Shown here piece by piece: positions 1 through 9,285 of a DNA stretch of 64,000 nt. This DNA comes from Enhygromyxa salina (GTDB lineage: Bacteria; Myxococcota_A; Polyangia; Nannocystales; Nannocystaceae). Numbering within the stretch: the stretch's first letter is position 1; each line of letters opens with the position of its first letter. A program made the position numbers and the translations under genes. The notes below the pieces were generated by a model. The model was not told the DNA's origin. It saw only the letters and a program-made list of their open reading frames with translations, and did no database searches. Location: positions 93,499 through 157,498 of the forward strand of contig NZ_PVNL01000035.1 in the NCBI RefSeq assembly GCF_002994635.1, written 5' to 3'.

Positions 1-1
1 G

Positions 2-166
2 ACGACACGTCAGAGGTCGACGCGCGGGAGCGGTCCGAGGTTCGCTGTCAGCGGCGAGGACGTGCTCGATCTCAGGCGGCACGATCGGGCTCGGCTGGAG
101 CCGGCGATGTCGGACTACGCCGGGCAGCGCGAGCGGCTGGGGTGCGTGAGTGGAGAGCTTCCGTGA
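2..166 (+). CDS. 3' end of an unidentified gene (partial)
   Basis: An open frame enters from the left edge and ends with TGA at 164-166. This stop overlaps the ATG of the next gene in a TGATG arrangement, the usual sign of translational coupling. About 54 residues are visible, rich in Asp, Arg and Leu, with no recognisable motif. The coupling is the main reason to believe it is real and it also fixes the start of the next gene. The product and full length cannot be told from this window. Confidence 0.4.
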   Translation, partial: TTRQRSTRGSGPRFAVSGEDVLDLRRHDRARLEPAMSDYAGQRERLGCVSGELP

Positions 167-2418
167 TGAGGGCGTCGCGTCGCGTGCTCGGGTCGGCGTG
201 GCTGGTCTCGCTCTCGACGTGCACGGCGACGAGCCTGTCTTCGGCCGGTCTCACGAGCACGCCCGAGGGCGCGGCCGCGGCCGCGCCTCGACCGACGGGC
301 TTCGGATACCGGCTGACGCGGAGCATCGACAACGATCTCGGCTTCCTCGTCGCCCTGGACACCGAGCATCAACGGGCGTTCACGGGCTCGGACCGCGGGG
401 TCCTTCGCTACTGGAATCTGGACACGGGGGCGCTGCTCGCCGAGCACCCGGATCGCGGATCGGGTTATGACGCGTACATTAGCGAGGACGAGGGCCTCGT
501 GGCGCTCGACTACGACGATCACATCAGCGTGTGGCGCACGGCCGATGGCAGCTTGCTGGCCGAGTGGGAGTTTCCGACCGAAGACACGGCTCTGAGCCCG
601 GATGGGCGCTGGCTTGCGAGCTGCTCCCCCGAGGGCGAGGTGAGCCTGTGGGAGTCGACGACCGGTGAGCTCGTCAACGCTTGGGCGACCACTCCTGGTC
701 GGCGGCTCACCTTTGGAAAGAGCCGCAATCGCCTCCTCGGACGTAGTGAAAACGACGAAGGCGAGGCGATCTTGTGGTCCGTGCCCGAAGGTCGGGAGAT
801 CGCACGACTCGCGGGAGCCCGCTACTTGGACCGGCACTACGTCCGTGGGCAGGGACCCGATTGTCAGGTCTGGCGCAGCGAGGATGGCCAGAGCTGGCTG
901 TCTGCGTCAGGCGTGTGCCGCGGAATCTCGGACGACGGGACCATGCTGCTGACGCGAACTGACTCGGGATGGCAGCGCTGGTCGCTGGCCGGGCGCAAGC
1001 TCGAGTCGACGGTGCAGATCGACGGCTACGCATTGACTGCGGCGGACTCGCCCGACGCATCCTTGCTCGCGGTCTCGCTGGACGAAGCCACACAGGTGTG
1101 GGACACCGTTAGCGGCCAGCGGTTGTTTCAGCTGCCGTACGCGTCGGAGCTACGGTTTTGGAACGGTGGCCGCGAGCTTCTGCTGCGGCCGGTGGGCGGA
1201 GCCCTCACCCGCGTCGACCTCACGACTGGGCGGACCATCCAGATGCTCCCCGAGGGCGACCTCCTGGGCATCCACGAGGACTCGATCTACACGATGTCCG
1301 ACTCGCTGACGCGATGGTCGGCGGGCGACGGTCAGCTGCAAGTGCGGACCGCCGAGCGCCTGCGGGTCCATTCGGCTGAGCTCGACGCCAGCGGGCGCCG
1401 GATCGTGGGAGCGCTCGGTGACGGGGTGCAGATTTGGGACGCACAGACGGGCGAGCGCGAGCGGCGATGCGAGGGGTTGTCTGACGTGCATCTCGTGCGG
1501 TGGTTGCCCGGCGATCAGGTCTTGGTCGCCGAGCAGTCTCACACCTTCGTCGTCGACCTGACCACGTGTGAGCCGGGGCCCCCGATCGAGACCACCAACG
1601 GCGACTTCAGTCCGCTGTACTGGGACATCGCGCCCCAGCCGGGAGGCGCCGCCTTCGCCCTACCCGGGGCCGGGGGTATTTGGGTATTCGACGGTCGTCG
1701 GCCGGAGCCGATGTCCGTCGCGCCATACGGAAGGGCGGTGGACTGGGCAGCGGGCGGGATGCTGGCGATCGCGGATATGGACATCATCCGCGTGCTCACG
1801 ACGACCGGCGAGCTCGTGGGTGAGCTCGGGCGTGGGCCGCTGCCGCGCGACGAGTCGATCCAGCTCGGGAACGACCCCGGCCCCACAGGGATACCGTGGT
1901 CAGGGATCTGGGACGACATCGCGCTCCACCCTAACGGGTGGCTCGCGGTCGCAGACGAGAGCGCGCTCGTCGTCTTCGACGTGGCCACCGGTGAACGGCG
2001 CAGTGAGACCGAACTCGAGCTGACGAACAATCAGAGCGCGAGGGTATCTTTTGATCCGACCGGGCGATGGTTGATGGTAGCGATCTACACGCTGGCCACC
2101 CCGCACACGCTCCAGGTTCGCGCGGCCTCGGATATGTCGCTCGTGTGGTCGATCGGCGCGGACCCGGCCTCGACCGAGGTCGAGGCGTCTGGGCGCTTCT
2201 TCGGGTTTGCCTGGCACCCGCGAGGGGCGTCGTTGGTCGTGACCCGCGACAGCGAGGACGGGGCGCAGGTGCTGGCCGTGGAGCCGAAGACGTGGCGTGT
2301 CGTCGAGCTCGAGCTTCGGGGGCGCAGCTATCGGCTGGGGGAGCCGCGGTTGTCTGCAGACGGGCGTCGACTGCTGGTCCCCGACGGTGACGACCGATTG
2401 TTGATCTTCGACGAGTGA
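166..2418 (+). CDS. WD40-like beta-propeller repeat protein, probably exported
   Basis: This 750-residue protein is built of WD40-like blades: repeated short strands ending in patterns such as LRYWNL, ISVWRT, VSLWES, VQIWDA and TQVWDT, each preceded by SPDG- or DGR-type turns. A short hydrophobic segment with Cys19 (context VSLSTC) lies at the N-terminus, followed by an Ala-rich stretch. It could be a lipoprotein signal, but Thr before the Cys is not ideal. ATG 166 was chosen over GTG 142 because it overlaps the TGA of the preceding frame. Such propellers act as protein-interaction scaffolds; no enzymatic motif is visible and no partner is suggested beyond the coupled upstream gene. Confidence 0.75.
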   Translation: MRASRRVLGSAWLVSLSTCTATSLSSAGLTSTPEGAAAAAPRPTGFGYRLTRSIDNDLGFLVALDTEHQRAFTGSDRGVLRYWNLDTGALLAEHPDRGSGYDAYISEDEGLVALDYDDHISVWRTADGSLLAEWEFPTEDTALSPDGRWLASCSPEGEVSLWESTTGELVNAWATTPGRRLTFGKSRNRLLGRSENDEGEAILWSVPEGREIARLAGARYLDRHYVRGQGPDCQVWRSEDGQSWLSASGVCRGISDDGTMLLTRTDSGWQRWSLAGRKLESTVQIDGYALTAADSPDASLLAVSLDEATQVWDTVSGQRLFQLPYASELRFWNGGRELLLRPVGGALTRVDLTTGRTIQMLPEGDLLGIHEDSIYTMSDSLTRWSAGDGQLQVRTAERLRVHSAELDASGRRIVGALGDGVQIWDAQTGERERRCEGLSDVHLVRWLPGDQVLVAEQSHTFVVDLTTCEPGPPIETTNGDFSPLYWDIAPQPGGAAFALPGAGGIWVFDGRRPEPMSVAPYGRAVDWAAGGMLAIADMDIIRVLTTTGELVGELGRGPLPRDESIQLGNDPGPTGIPWSGIWDDIALHPNGWLAVADESALVVFDVATGERRSETELELTNNQSARVSFDPTGRWLMVAIYTLATPHTLQVRAASDMSLVWSIGADPASTEVEASGRFFGFAWHPRGASLVVTRDSEDGAQVLAVEPKTWRVVELELRGRSYRLGEPRLSADGRRLLVPDGDDRLLIFDE

Positions 2419-2589
2419 TGGGACCGCAAAACCAGATCCCGACGATGTGTTGATCGGGTTCGATGTGACGAATGACCCATGGGGCTCCAGATACTCTACG
2501 ATTTTTGTCACCCCTCTCGAGACCACCGCCAACTCATCGCCCAGCTTCGTGGGTGGTCACGAACGTTCCAAGTCTGCTAGATTCGCAGC

Positions 2590-5109
2590 TTGAACGGCGC
2601 CCCGATCAAGCCGCTGAACTCACGCGTGCTACGGATCTGGAACCAGTGGCAAAAGCTACTGCTCGCGCTGGTGCTCGTATGCGCGACCGGCTGGAGCCCG
2701 CCCGACACTGATCCAGCGCAGACCGATCCCGCTGTCGAGCCCAAGCCTGCGACCCCCGCCAAGCCGACGCTCGACTCAAAGCAGCGAACGCCCCACTACC
2801 TCAAGGTCGGTCGGTGGATGGGGCGTGTGGTCGAGCGCACGCCCGAGTCAGTCCGCTATCACTTCAAGGCGCCAGACGGCTCGATCACGATCATCGAGCT
2901 CTCCCCCCGCCAGCCCGGCGACTCCCCACGGTTCGGCACCGACGAGGTCACGGTCTCACCGGAGCCTGGTGTCGCCGCCGACCCCGAGCTGTTGGACGCG
3001 GTCACGACCTGGCTACAGCGCAGCGAAGATGGCCCGAGTAAGCCCGATCACCACGAGGAGCCAGAAGATCGAGACCACGGGGACCCGGACTCGCCAGCCG
3101 TGAAGGCGCCGCTGGTCCGCGCGATCGGTCAGGGGCTGTTTGGCCTGTGGCTGCTCGCCGGATTGATCACGCTAGTTGGAGCGTGGCGGCGTCGACGAAG
3201 CTCCGCGCGGCCATCCCCGGTCGAGGCCAGCTTGTGGATCACGCTGGGTGTTCCGCTGCTGATCGCGTTCCTCGCGTTCAGTCTACGCCTGCTCCTCGCC
3301 GCGCCGACCCCTCTAGATGACGACGCACTCGCCGATCTCGGCGCAGGGATGAGCTGCGCCACCGGGCAGTGCCCCGGCGGCGCGGCGGCCTCGTTTGGCG
3401 GCATCCGACACGGCACCGGATTCCCGCGCCTGCTCGGGCTGTGCTTCGGCATGGGTCTCGACGTGAGCGGGATCCAGGTGCTGCTCACGGCGTTGTTCGG
3501 TCTCGCGGTGGCGGTGAGCTTCGACGCAGGCCGACGGCTCGGAGGTCCACAATCGGGCGTTGTGGTCGGCGCGCTCGCGGCCGCCGCCGAGCTGAGCCTG
3601 CTACTCGTGGAGTTGAGCAGCACGGGCGAGATCCTGTGGAACCCCTCGAGCGTCGCGCTGCCGGCAGCGCTGACCCTGGCGGCGATGTTGCGCGGCGCGG
3701 CGACGGGCCGATCGGGTCCGCTGTTGCTCGCGGGCTTGTTCGCGGGGCTGACCTACGAGGCCCACGTCGCGACCCTGGCGCTGTGGCCCGGCCTGGTGAT
3801 CGTGGCGGCGGTGACGGCAGGAGGCACACGATCAACTCGCCCGGCGGCGGTCGAGCTCAGCCTGCGCGCGGCGTGGCTGCCGATGCTCGCGGGCGCGCTC
3901 GCGGTCCCGATGGTCTTGTCGCCAGCGTCGTCGCTGGTCAACGGACGGGTGATCCTCGCCGAGCTCGGCTGGGTTGGGATCGGGGCCAGCGTGCTCAACT
4001 GCCTGGTCCTCAGCGTCGCGCTGCGGCGGTGGATCACGGCAACCGACGAGCCCGGCTGGCGCCCGAGCCCCGCGGTGTTGGCCCTGGCCTTGCCGCTGGC
4101 GACCCTGATCGTGATCCTGTTCACCTCGGGCTTCGTCGAGGCTCACCCGGTCCGCTATTACGCCCCCGCGTTCCCGGTGATCGCCGTCGCGGGTGCGTGG
4201 CTGCTGGTCTGGGTGGTGTCGCGCCGCGTCGAGACCCAGCGCGCGCGCGTCGGGGTGACGGCGCTGGTCGGCGCGGGGATCGTGCTGGCTTCGCTGGCTG
4301 CGTACATCGGGCGAATGGCCGTCGATCGAGATCGCTGGAACCACGCCGATGTCCGGGCGATCGCGGCGGTGTTGCGCGACCATGGGATCGGCGGTGGCGA
4401 GCTGCACCTGGCGATCCGCGGGGCCCAGTGCGGGCGCGACAGCTACGGGGATCGGGGCCAGCGCCTCGACGAGCTGCTCGTTGGTGGCCTGCGCCTGTTC
4501 GGTGAGATCAGCCTCGACCCGCTCGCGCAGGGCCGGCCTGGGACCACGTGGTACGTCGTCAAGCTGCGCAACGACGCGGTGGCCGAGCTGCCAGCGGACG
4601 CGACGACCCTCGCGTCGGGCACCACGCACACGATCGTGATGGCGCCGTACGAGCCTGTGCTGGACCTCGCGGCGATGCGCCACTGTGTCCGCCTGGCGGG
4701 AGCTGAGCCCAGCTGTGTGTTGGCCAAGCCGCTGCCGGTCGCTCCGCTCGGTCGCCTGATCCTCCCGCACCACGATCCGGGGCGGCAGCCAGCCGCGGAC
4801 CAGGAGCTGGTCGCTTACTATTACGAAGTCCCGCTGCACCCAGTCTCGACCCGGCGGCGGACGACGCTGTGGGTCAACTCGCAGCGCGCTCCCGGACCGT
4901 GGCGGATCGTCGAGCTCACGGGTGGGGCCTCTACCACCACAGAGCTGCCCGCGACGCAGGTCGAGCTGAGCGTCGAGCCGGGAGCGGCGGCCTCGGTCAC
5001 GGTTGGGTACCTGCTCGACGACGGCGATCCGTGGTGGGGCCAGTGGCCGCCGCTGCTCGAGCTGCCGGAGGACCCGCAGCTGCGGGCGCTGGTGTTGCCC
5101 CGCGAGTGA
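2590..5109 (+). CDS. multi-pass membrane protein, GT-C glycosyltransferase-like (unproven)
   Basis: A predicted membrane protein of 839 residues with a TTG start. An N-terminal hydrophobic segment (about residues 20-35) is followed by a Pro-rich, charged extracytoplasmic stretch to about residue 175, then about ten hydrophobic helices between residues 180 and 575, and a soluble C-terminal part of about 260 residues. This outline resembles GT-C dolichol-phosphate-sugar transferases, but I do not see a convincing catalytic DxD loop. The gene at 5139 encodes a related protein: both have a D-R-x-W-x-(H/Y)-A-D-V motif after the last helix (DRDRWNHADV here). The two genes are 29 nt apart and probably form an operon. 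The function is not established. Confidence 0.7.
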   Translation: MNGAPIKPLNSRVLRIWNQWQKLLLALVLVCATGWSPPDTDPAQTDPAVEPKPATPAKPTLDSKQRTPHYLKVGRWMGRVVERTPESVRYHFKAPDGSITIIELSPRQPGDSPRFGTDEVTVSPEPGVAADPELLDAVTTWLQRSEDGPSKPDHHEEPEDRDHGDPDSPAVKAPLVRAIGQGLFGLWLLAGLITLVGAWRRRRSSARPSPVEASLWITLGVPLLIAFLAFSLRLLLAAPTPLDDDALADLGAGMSCATGQCPGGAAASFGGIRHGTGFPRLLGLCFGMGLDVSGIQVLLTALFGLAVAVSFDAGRRLGGPQSGVVVGALAAAAELSLLLVELSSTGEILWNPSSVALPAALTLAAMLRGAATGRSGPLLLAGLFAGLTYEAHVATLALWPGLVIVAAVTAGGTRSTRPAAVELSLRAAWLPMLAGALAVPMVLSPASSLVNGRVILAELGWVGIGASVLNCLVLSVALRRWITATDEPGWRPSPAVLALALPLATLIVILFTSGFVEAHPVRYYAPAFPVIAVAGAWLLVWVVSRRVETQRARVGVTALVGAGIVLASLAAYIGRMAVDRDRWNHADVRAIAAVLRDHGIGGGELHLAIRGAQCGRDSYGDRGQRLDELLVGGLRLFGEISLDPLAQGRPGTTWYVVKLRNDAVAELPADATTLASGTTHTIVMAPYEPVLDLAAMRHCVRLAGAEPSCVLAKPLPVAPLGRLILPHHDPGRQPAADQELVAYYYEVPLHPVSTRRRTTLWVNSQRAPGPWRIVELTGGASTTTELPATQVELSVEPGAAASVTVGYLLDDGDPWWGQWPPLLELPEDPQLRALVLPRE

Positions 5110-5138
5110 ACCCGCGAGACATCCAGTAGGATGCGCGG

Positions 5139-6890
5139 GTGCGTGTCGCCGAGGCATGGTCCAAGCACGCGGTGCTCCGCGTCGGGATCGTGGCCTGCCT
5201 GAGCTTCGCCTATGTCTGGCTCAGTGGACCTGCGCCGCCGATCCAGGCTGACTCGATCCACGATTATTCGTTCGTGCGGCTGTGCGCCGAGGGCCAGGGC
5301 TGCCTCGCGCACGGAACCTCCGTCCCCGGTCTCGATCAGGGCCGGCTGCTGCTGGTGATGCTCGCGGGGTTGCTGCGTCTGGGGCTCACGCCGCAGATCC
5401 ATCACCTGGTGTTCATCGCGCTGACGGTCGCGGGGGTCGTGATGCTCGCCGAGCTCGCGCGCTCGCTCGCAGGTGCCCGAGCTGGCCTCGCCGTCGCCGG
5501 GCTCGCGGCCTGGGCCCTTCCGACCGCCGCCGACCACCCGTTGCTGTGGAACCCGACCCTCGCCACCGCTCCGCTCGCGCTGATCACTGTCAGCTGCGCC
5601 CAGCTCGCTCGGACCGCGCGCCGTGGTTGGGCGGTCGGCGTCGCGCTGGGGATCGTCGGTGCGTACCACGGACACATCGTCCATCTCGTCGCGTGGCCGG
5701 CTGCGAGTGTGCTGGTTGGCGCGGTCACTGAAGATCGTCACGCGCGGTGGTTGGTCGTCGCGGGGCCGTCGCTCGGCCTGCTCGCCTTCGACACCAAGGT
5801 GTTCATCGCCAACCTGCAGACGCTGCTTGGTTCACCGATCGGCTGGTGCCTGATCCTGGCGATCATCGTGGGTGTCCCTGCTGGCGCGGCCCTGCGTCCA
5901 CGCTGGCTGCGGCTGCCCGAGCAGTGGCGTGGTCTGGTCGCGCTGGCCTGGCTCGGCGGGGCGATCTTCACCGTGATCGGTCTGGGCGCCGCGCTGGGCG
6001 GTCAGCCCTTCGAGGCGCGCTACGTCGGCGCCGCGATCCCGGCGTTGGTCGTCGTGGTGCTCACGCTGCCCGAGCGCGTCGACCCTCGGGCCGGCCTGGC
6101 CGCCAGCGTGCTCGCCGGGCTGTTCGCCACCTGGCAGCTCGGCGCGCGGCTGAGCGAGGATCGAAGCTGGACCTACGCAGATGTAGCGACGATCGACGCG
6201 GACCTGCGCGACCAGGCCGGCGTCTCGCTGACGCAGCTCGGTCCGTGGATCCGGGCGCCCGATGGCCAGGACCTGGTCAACGCCGCGCGGACCTTCGGGC
6301 CCGAAGCCGTGGGTCGAGCAAAGGACGGGACAGCCTCTCAGATCCTCGCGCTGGCTGGCTCCGCGTGCGCCGAGCTGAGCGAGTTCGATGGTTGGCGCTG
6401 CGTCGAGCTCGACTGGAAGCTGAGCGCGGCTTGGTCCCACGACGACGCACCGTGGATCGATCCCGAGCGATTCGAGGCCTGCGCCGAATTTGCGACTGAG
6501 CCCGCCGCGTGTGTCGTGGTCGAGGTCGATGATCCCGCGTACGAGCGCTCCATGGGGGTCCCGCGCTACGTTCAATTCGAGCAGGTGACCGCGGGTCGGG
6601 TGCCGACACGCTGGATCCAACGACTGACGATTCGAGCCAAGACCGGCGACAGCCGACAATTGCTGCTCGCCCGCGGGTGGAAGCTGCGCGAGAGCCAGGG
6701 CCTCGACGCCGAGCCGGGGCCTTCAATCGGTTCACGTCAGACGATTTGGCTTCGCACGAACCACCAGCGTGAGGGCGTCTTGACGCTCGAGGCCGACACC
6801 CACGGTGCACGTGTGGCGCCCGCGAATCCTTCGATCGCCGGCGAATTCAGCGAGGATGATGCAGGCATTCTCGAGCTCGTGGCCCGCTAG
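5139..6890 (+). CDS. multi-pass membrane protein, paralogue of the preceding gene
   Basis: A 583-residue predicted membrane protein with about ten hydrophobic segments up to residue 330 and a soluble C-terminal domain. It shares topology and the post-membrane motif (EDRSWTYADV here) with the 839-residue protein just upstream, so the pair looks like an old duplication. The GTG at 5139 is taken as start, with AGTAGG upstream as a possible ribosome site. Like its neighbour it resembles GT-C type enzymes in outline only. A role in transferring sugars or lipids at the cell envelope is a guess from topology. Confidence 0.7.
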   Translation: MRVAEAWSKHAVLRVGIVACLSFAYVWLSGPAPPIQADSIHDYSFVRLCAEGQGCLAHGTSVPGLDQGRLLLVMLAGLLRLGLTPQIHHLVFIALTVAGVVMLAELARSLAGARAGLAVAGLAAWALPTAADHPLLWNPTLATAPLALITVSCAQLARTARRGWAVGVALGIVGAYHGHIVHLVAWPAASVLVGAVTEDRHARWLVVAGPSLGLLAFDTKVFIANLQTLLGSPIGWCLILAIIVGVPAGAALRPRWLRLPEQWRGLVALAWLGGAIFTVIGLGAALGGQPFEARYVGAAIPALVVVVLTLPERVDPRAGLAASVLAGLFATWQLGARLSEDRSWTYADVATIDADLRDQAGVSLTQLGPWIRAPDGQDLVNAARTFGPEAVGRAKDGTASQILALAGSACAELSEFDGWRCVELDWKLSAAWSHDDAPWIDPERFEACAEFATEPAACVVVEVDDPAYERSMGVPRYVQFEQVTAGRVPTRWIQRLTIRAKTGDSRQLLLARGWKLRESQGLDAEPGPSIGSRQTIWLRTNHQREGVLTLEADTHGARVAPANPSIAGEFSEDDAGILELVAR

Positions 6891-6895
6891 CGCGA

Positions 6896-7708
6896 TCAGT
6901 CAGGAACCGCGCCGCAGTCGATCTCGCTGACTCCGACCTTCGTCACCCCAACCGTACCCTCGCTGACCGAGAGGATCTCGGGGACCGGCTTGTCCCGGTA
7001 ATCGATTTGCGCGTGGGGAAACGGATAGATCGGCTTGCCGCGCAAGATGGTCTTGTGGGTGGCGCCCCCGTCCCGGCCGAAGCTGGCGACGGTGACCTCG
7101 TAGCAGGTGCTCGAGTCCTTGGCGACGAACACACCCACGAGCGCCTCGTCGGTGAGCTCGAGCTCTCCGACGGCCGCGCCATCAACCGTGAGGCTGTGGC
7201 GGGGCGCGCAGTCGAGACTGTTGACGAGGAAGTGGCCCATGTTCACGCGGGGCTCGACCTCGCCGATCTTGAACTTGGTCTTGCTCGGCAACGCCGACCA
7301 CACCAAGGTCGTCGTCATGGTCTTGGACGTGTCGAGGTGCAGCAGCGGGCTGGCGCGGCCCTCTTTGGGGACCATGGTCACAGGTATTCGCGTGGTCCCG
7401 CACGGGGAGGCCACTTCGACCTCGACGGCCGCGGTGGCGATGCTCTCGACCTCCGGTGGGATCGGTCCGCGCACGTAGGGCAGCTTGCGACCAGTATCGT
7501 AGGACGCGGGCGCCTCGATGGCTCCAACGACGTGCTCGCCGATCAGCACGCGGGCGCCGATGGGGGCGCTGGCGTCGTCGAAGGTCAACTCCCAGGTCCG
7601 GATCCTGGGCGTGCTCTTTGAGCTGCAGGCGCCCAGCGAAGCCAGGGCCAGCGTCAGGGCTGCAATTGTCACGGAAGGCTTGGTGGCTGCCACCTCGGCA
7701 TTCTCCAC
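6896..7708 (-). CDS. predicted lipoprotein of unknown function
   Basis: This 270-residue protein begins with a signal peptide ending in the lipobox LGAC (Cys28), so it should be lipid-anchored and exported. The rest looks like beta-rich domains with several Cys pairs; no known family was recognised. The gene converges on the membrane protein gene that ends at 6890, with only a 5-nt gap, and no terminator hairpin is obvious between them. Confidence 0.7.
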   Translation of the reverse strand: MENAEVAATKPSVTIAALTLALASLGACSSKSTPRIRTWELTFDDASAPIGARVLIGEHVVGAIEAPASYDTGRKLPYVRGPIPPEVESIATAAVEVEVASPCGTTRIPVTMVPKEGRASPLLHLDTSKTMTTTLVWSALPSKTKFKIGEVEPRVNMGHFLVNSLDCAPRHSLTVDGAAVGELELTDEALVGVFVAKDSSTCYEVTVASFGRDGGATHKTILRGKPIYPFPHAQIDYRDKPVPEILSVSEGTVGVTKVGVSEIDCGAVPD

Positions 7709-7857
7709 ATTGAGCCGCGATAGACAAGGGGAAGTTTGGCTTGGACTGGGTAGCTCGGCGCGTGGTTGAGCGAGAAGCTGAAAAAAGATCGAAGGACTTA
7801 GTCCAGCGACTCTGCGTGGGCCTTATCTCGCGCGAGCGCCTCTGGTGTCGGCCCGGG

Positions 7858-8372
7858 TTACGAGCCACGAGGTTTCTCGTCGTTGGACTCCGCATCGATC
7901 AGAGGGTTGGTCGCTTCGAGGCGGCGTACGTCATCGAGGTCCTTTGGCCGTCCACTCGCGCGCTTGTTGATGAGCAGCGCGTCTCGACTCGGCACCCGAA
8001 ACACAACGCCCTCCGTCTCCACCGTCAAGCTTTCAGCCCAGGCGCCGTCGAAATTGATGCCCGAAATACTGGTGAGGAGATCGATTCGGCGTGGCGGCAG
8101 ACCCAGCTGATACACAGTGTCGACACGGGCGAAGTCATGCTCCGAGACACCGTGCGTGCTAATTGGGGCGCCGAACGATCGCAGCGCAGCGCACACCCGC
8201 CTCGCGTTTTCTCTACGCTTGGCCGAACCAGGATGTCCAGATCGCCGGTGCTGCGCACGACACCATGAGCCGCCAGCGCATGGGCCCCGACGACGAGGAA
8301 TTCGACGCCCATGTCGGTCAGCGTCGTCAGCAGGTCGACGAAATCGGAATTCAGATGCGGTCGCTCTGTCAC
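7858..8372 (-). pseudogene. nucleotidyltransferase (AbiEii/MNT-like), frame broken
   Basis: Two overlapping frames together encode one nucleotidyltransferase-fold protein of about 170 residues. The N-terminal part reads VEFLVVGAHALAAHG followed by the nucleotidyltransferase motif GDLDILVRPS. The rest, RVCAALRSFG through RRIDLLTSISG to the C-terminus, lies in a second frame. The switch falls at an AAAA run at about 8209-8212 on the plus strand: one more A (or two fewer) would join the parts into ...SVE(K)NARRVCAAL. It abuts a 78-codon gene directly upstream (TGA then GTG). Such proteins are often the toxin-like half of a two-gene module. The break may be a true mutation or a homopolymer sequencing error. 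Confidence 0.7.
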
Positions 8373-8609
8373 TCAGTCAGTACCCCGGCGAAGCAACCGT
8401 CCAGGCATGTTCGCGCGCGTGTACTCCGGTAGGGGCTTGCCCGATGATGCCCACGCGTCGAGGGTGATCTGCCAGACCATGGCGACGCGCTCACCGGGAG
8501 TACCGTGGCGCACGATCGCGGCGTCCGATTGCTCATCCAGGGTCGTCAGAGATCCCGGCCAATTGGCGCGGGCCTCGGCGCGAGCTCGCCGTTCACTGTC
8601 ATCGCTCAC
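8373..8609 (-). CDS. small partner protein of the nucleotidyltransferase
   Basis: A 78-residue charged protein starting at GTG 8609 and ending immediately before the start of the nucleotidyltransferase gene (TGA GTG with no gap). It contains a central Trp-rich stretch (VAMVWQITLDAWASSG) and a basic C-terminus. The arrangement suggests the antitoxin or accessory half of a two-gene nucleotidyltransferase module. From memory, similar small proteins sit upstream of nucleotidyltransferases in other deltaproteobacteria, but this could not be checked here. No DNA-binding motif was recognised. Confidence 0.6.
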   Translation of the reverse strand: MSDDSERRARAEARANWPGSLTTLDEQSDAAIVRHGTPGERVAMVWQITLDAWASSGKPLPEYTRANMPGRLLRRGTD

Positions 8610-8751
8610 CGTTCCATTTTATCACGCGAAGGCGGCTTGTTCGGCAGCAACCTCAGCGCGGCTCGGGCTGACTCCTGGGCCTGACACCTCCTGAGCAAAC
8701 AATCAGCCAGTCGATGTGCCCAAGCGATGCGCGTAGGTCGCTGCCATCTAG

Positions 8752-9285
8752 CTACCCCTGCAGCGCTCGCAGCTCGATCTCCAGCAGCTGCTTCGCCCGA
8801 CGCAGACGAGTCTTCGCGGTCCCCAGCGGAAGCTCGAGCACCTCGCTGATCTCAGCCGCCGTCATCGACTCCCAGTAGTGCAGCTCCAGCGCGACCTGGC
8901 TGTCGAGGGGGATCCGCCGCAGCGCGAGCAACAGCTGCCGTTGCTCCTGATTGCGAGCCACAGCCGCGCTCGGCGAGGGATCCAAGTCGAACACCGAGAC
9001 AGTCTGCAGGTCGAGGCGATCTCGACTGCGCGCTCGCCAGTGCTTGGCCAGCTGGTTGTGGGCGATCGCAAACAAGAAGCTGCGGAAGCTGGAGTCACCG
9101 CGGAACCGATCGCGCGCCTCGACGCAGCCGAGGAAGGTCTTCTGGATCAGATCCTCATGGTGCGCATCGGCGGGCAGCTTGTTGCGAAAGAACCGGGTGA
9201 CAGCCTCGAAGTGGCGCTCGAACAGGCGCTCGCCAGCGAGCTTGTCGCCGCTCGCCCAGGCCTGCAGCAGCTCGGCGTCGCTCAC
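8752..9285 (-). CDS. ECF-type RNA polymerase sigma factor
   Basis: A 177-residue sigma-70 family protein of the extracytoplasmic-function size class. Region 2 is seen as DLIQKTFLGCVEARDRF followed by FRSFLFAIAHNQLAKHWR, and region 4 as a helix-turn-helix with MTAAEISEVLELPLGTAKTRLRRAK. The GTG at 9285 is chosen because it overlaps the TGA of the upstream hydrolase gene in a GTGA arrangement; an upstream in-frame start at 9345 would add 20 residues. It is the last gene of the operon that begins at 13567. No anti-sigma gene is visible beside it, so how it is held inactive is unclear. Confidence 0.88.
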   Translation of the reverse strand: MSDAELLQAWASGDKLAGERLFERHFEAVTRFFRNKLPADAHHEDLIQKTFLGCVEARDRFRGDSSFRSFLFAIAHNQLAKHWRARSRDRLDLQTVSVFDLDPSPSAAVARNQEQRQLLLALRRIPLDSQVALELHYWESMTAAEISEVLELPLGTAKTRLRRAKQLLEIELRALQG

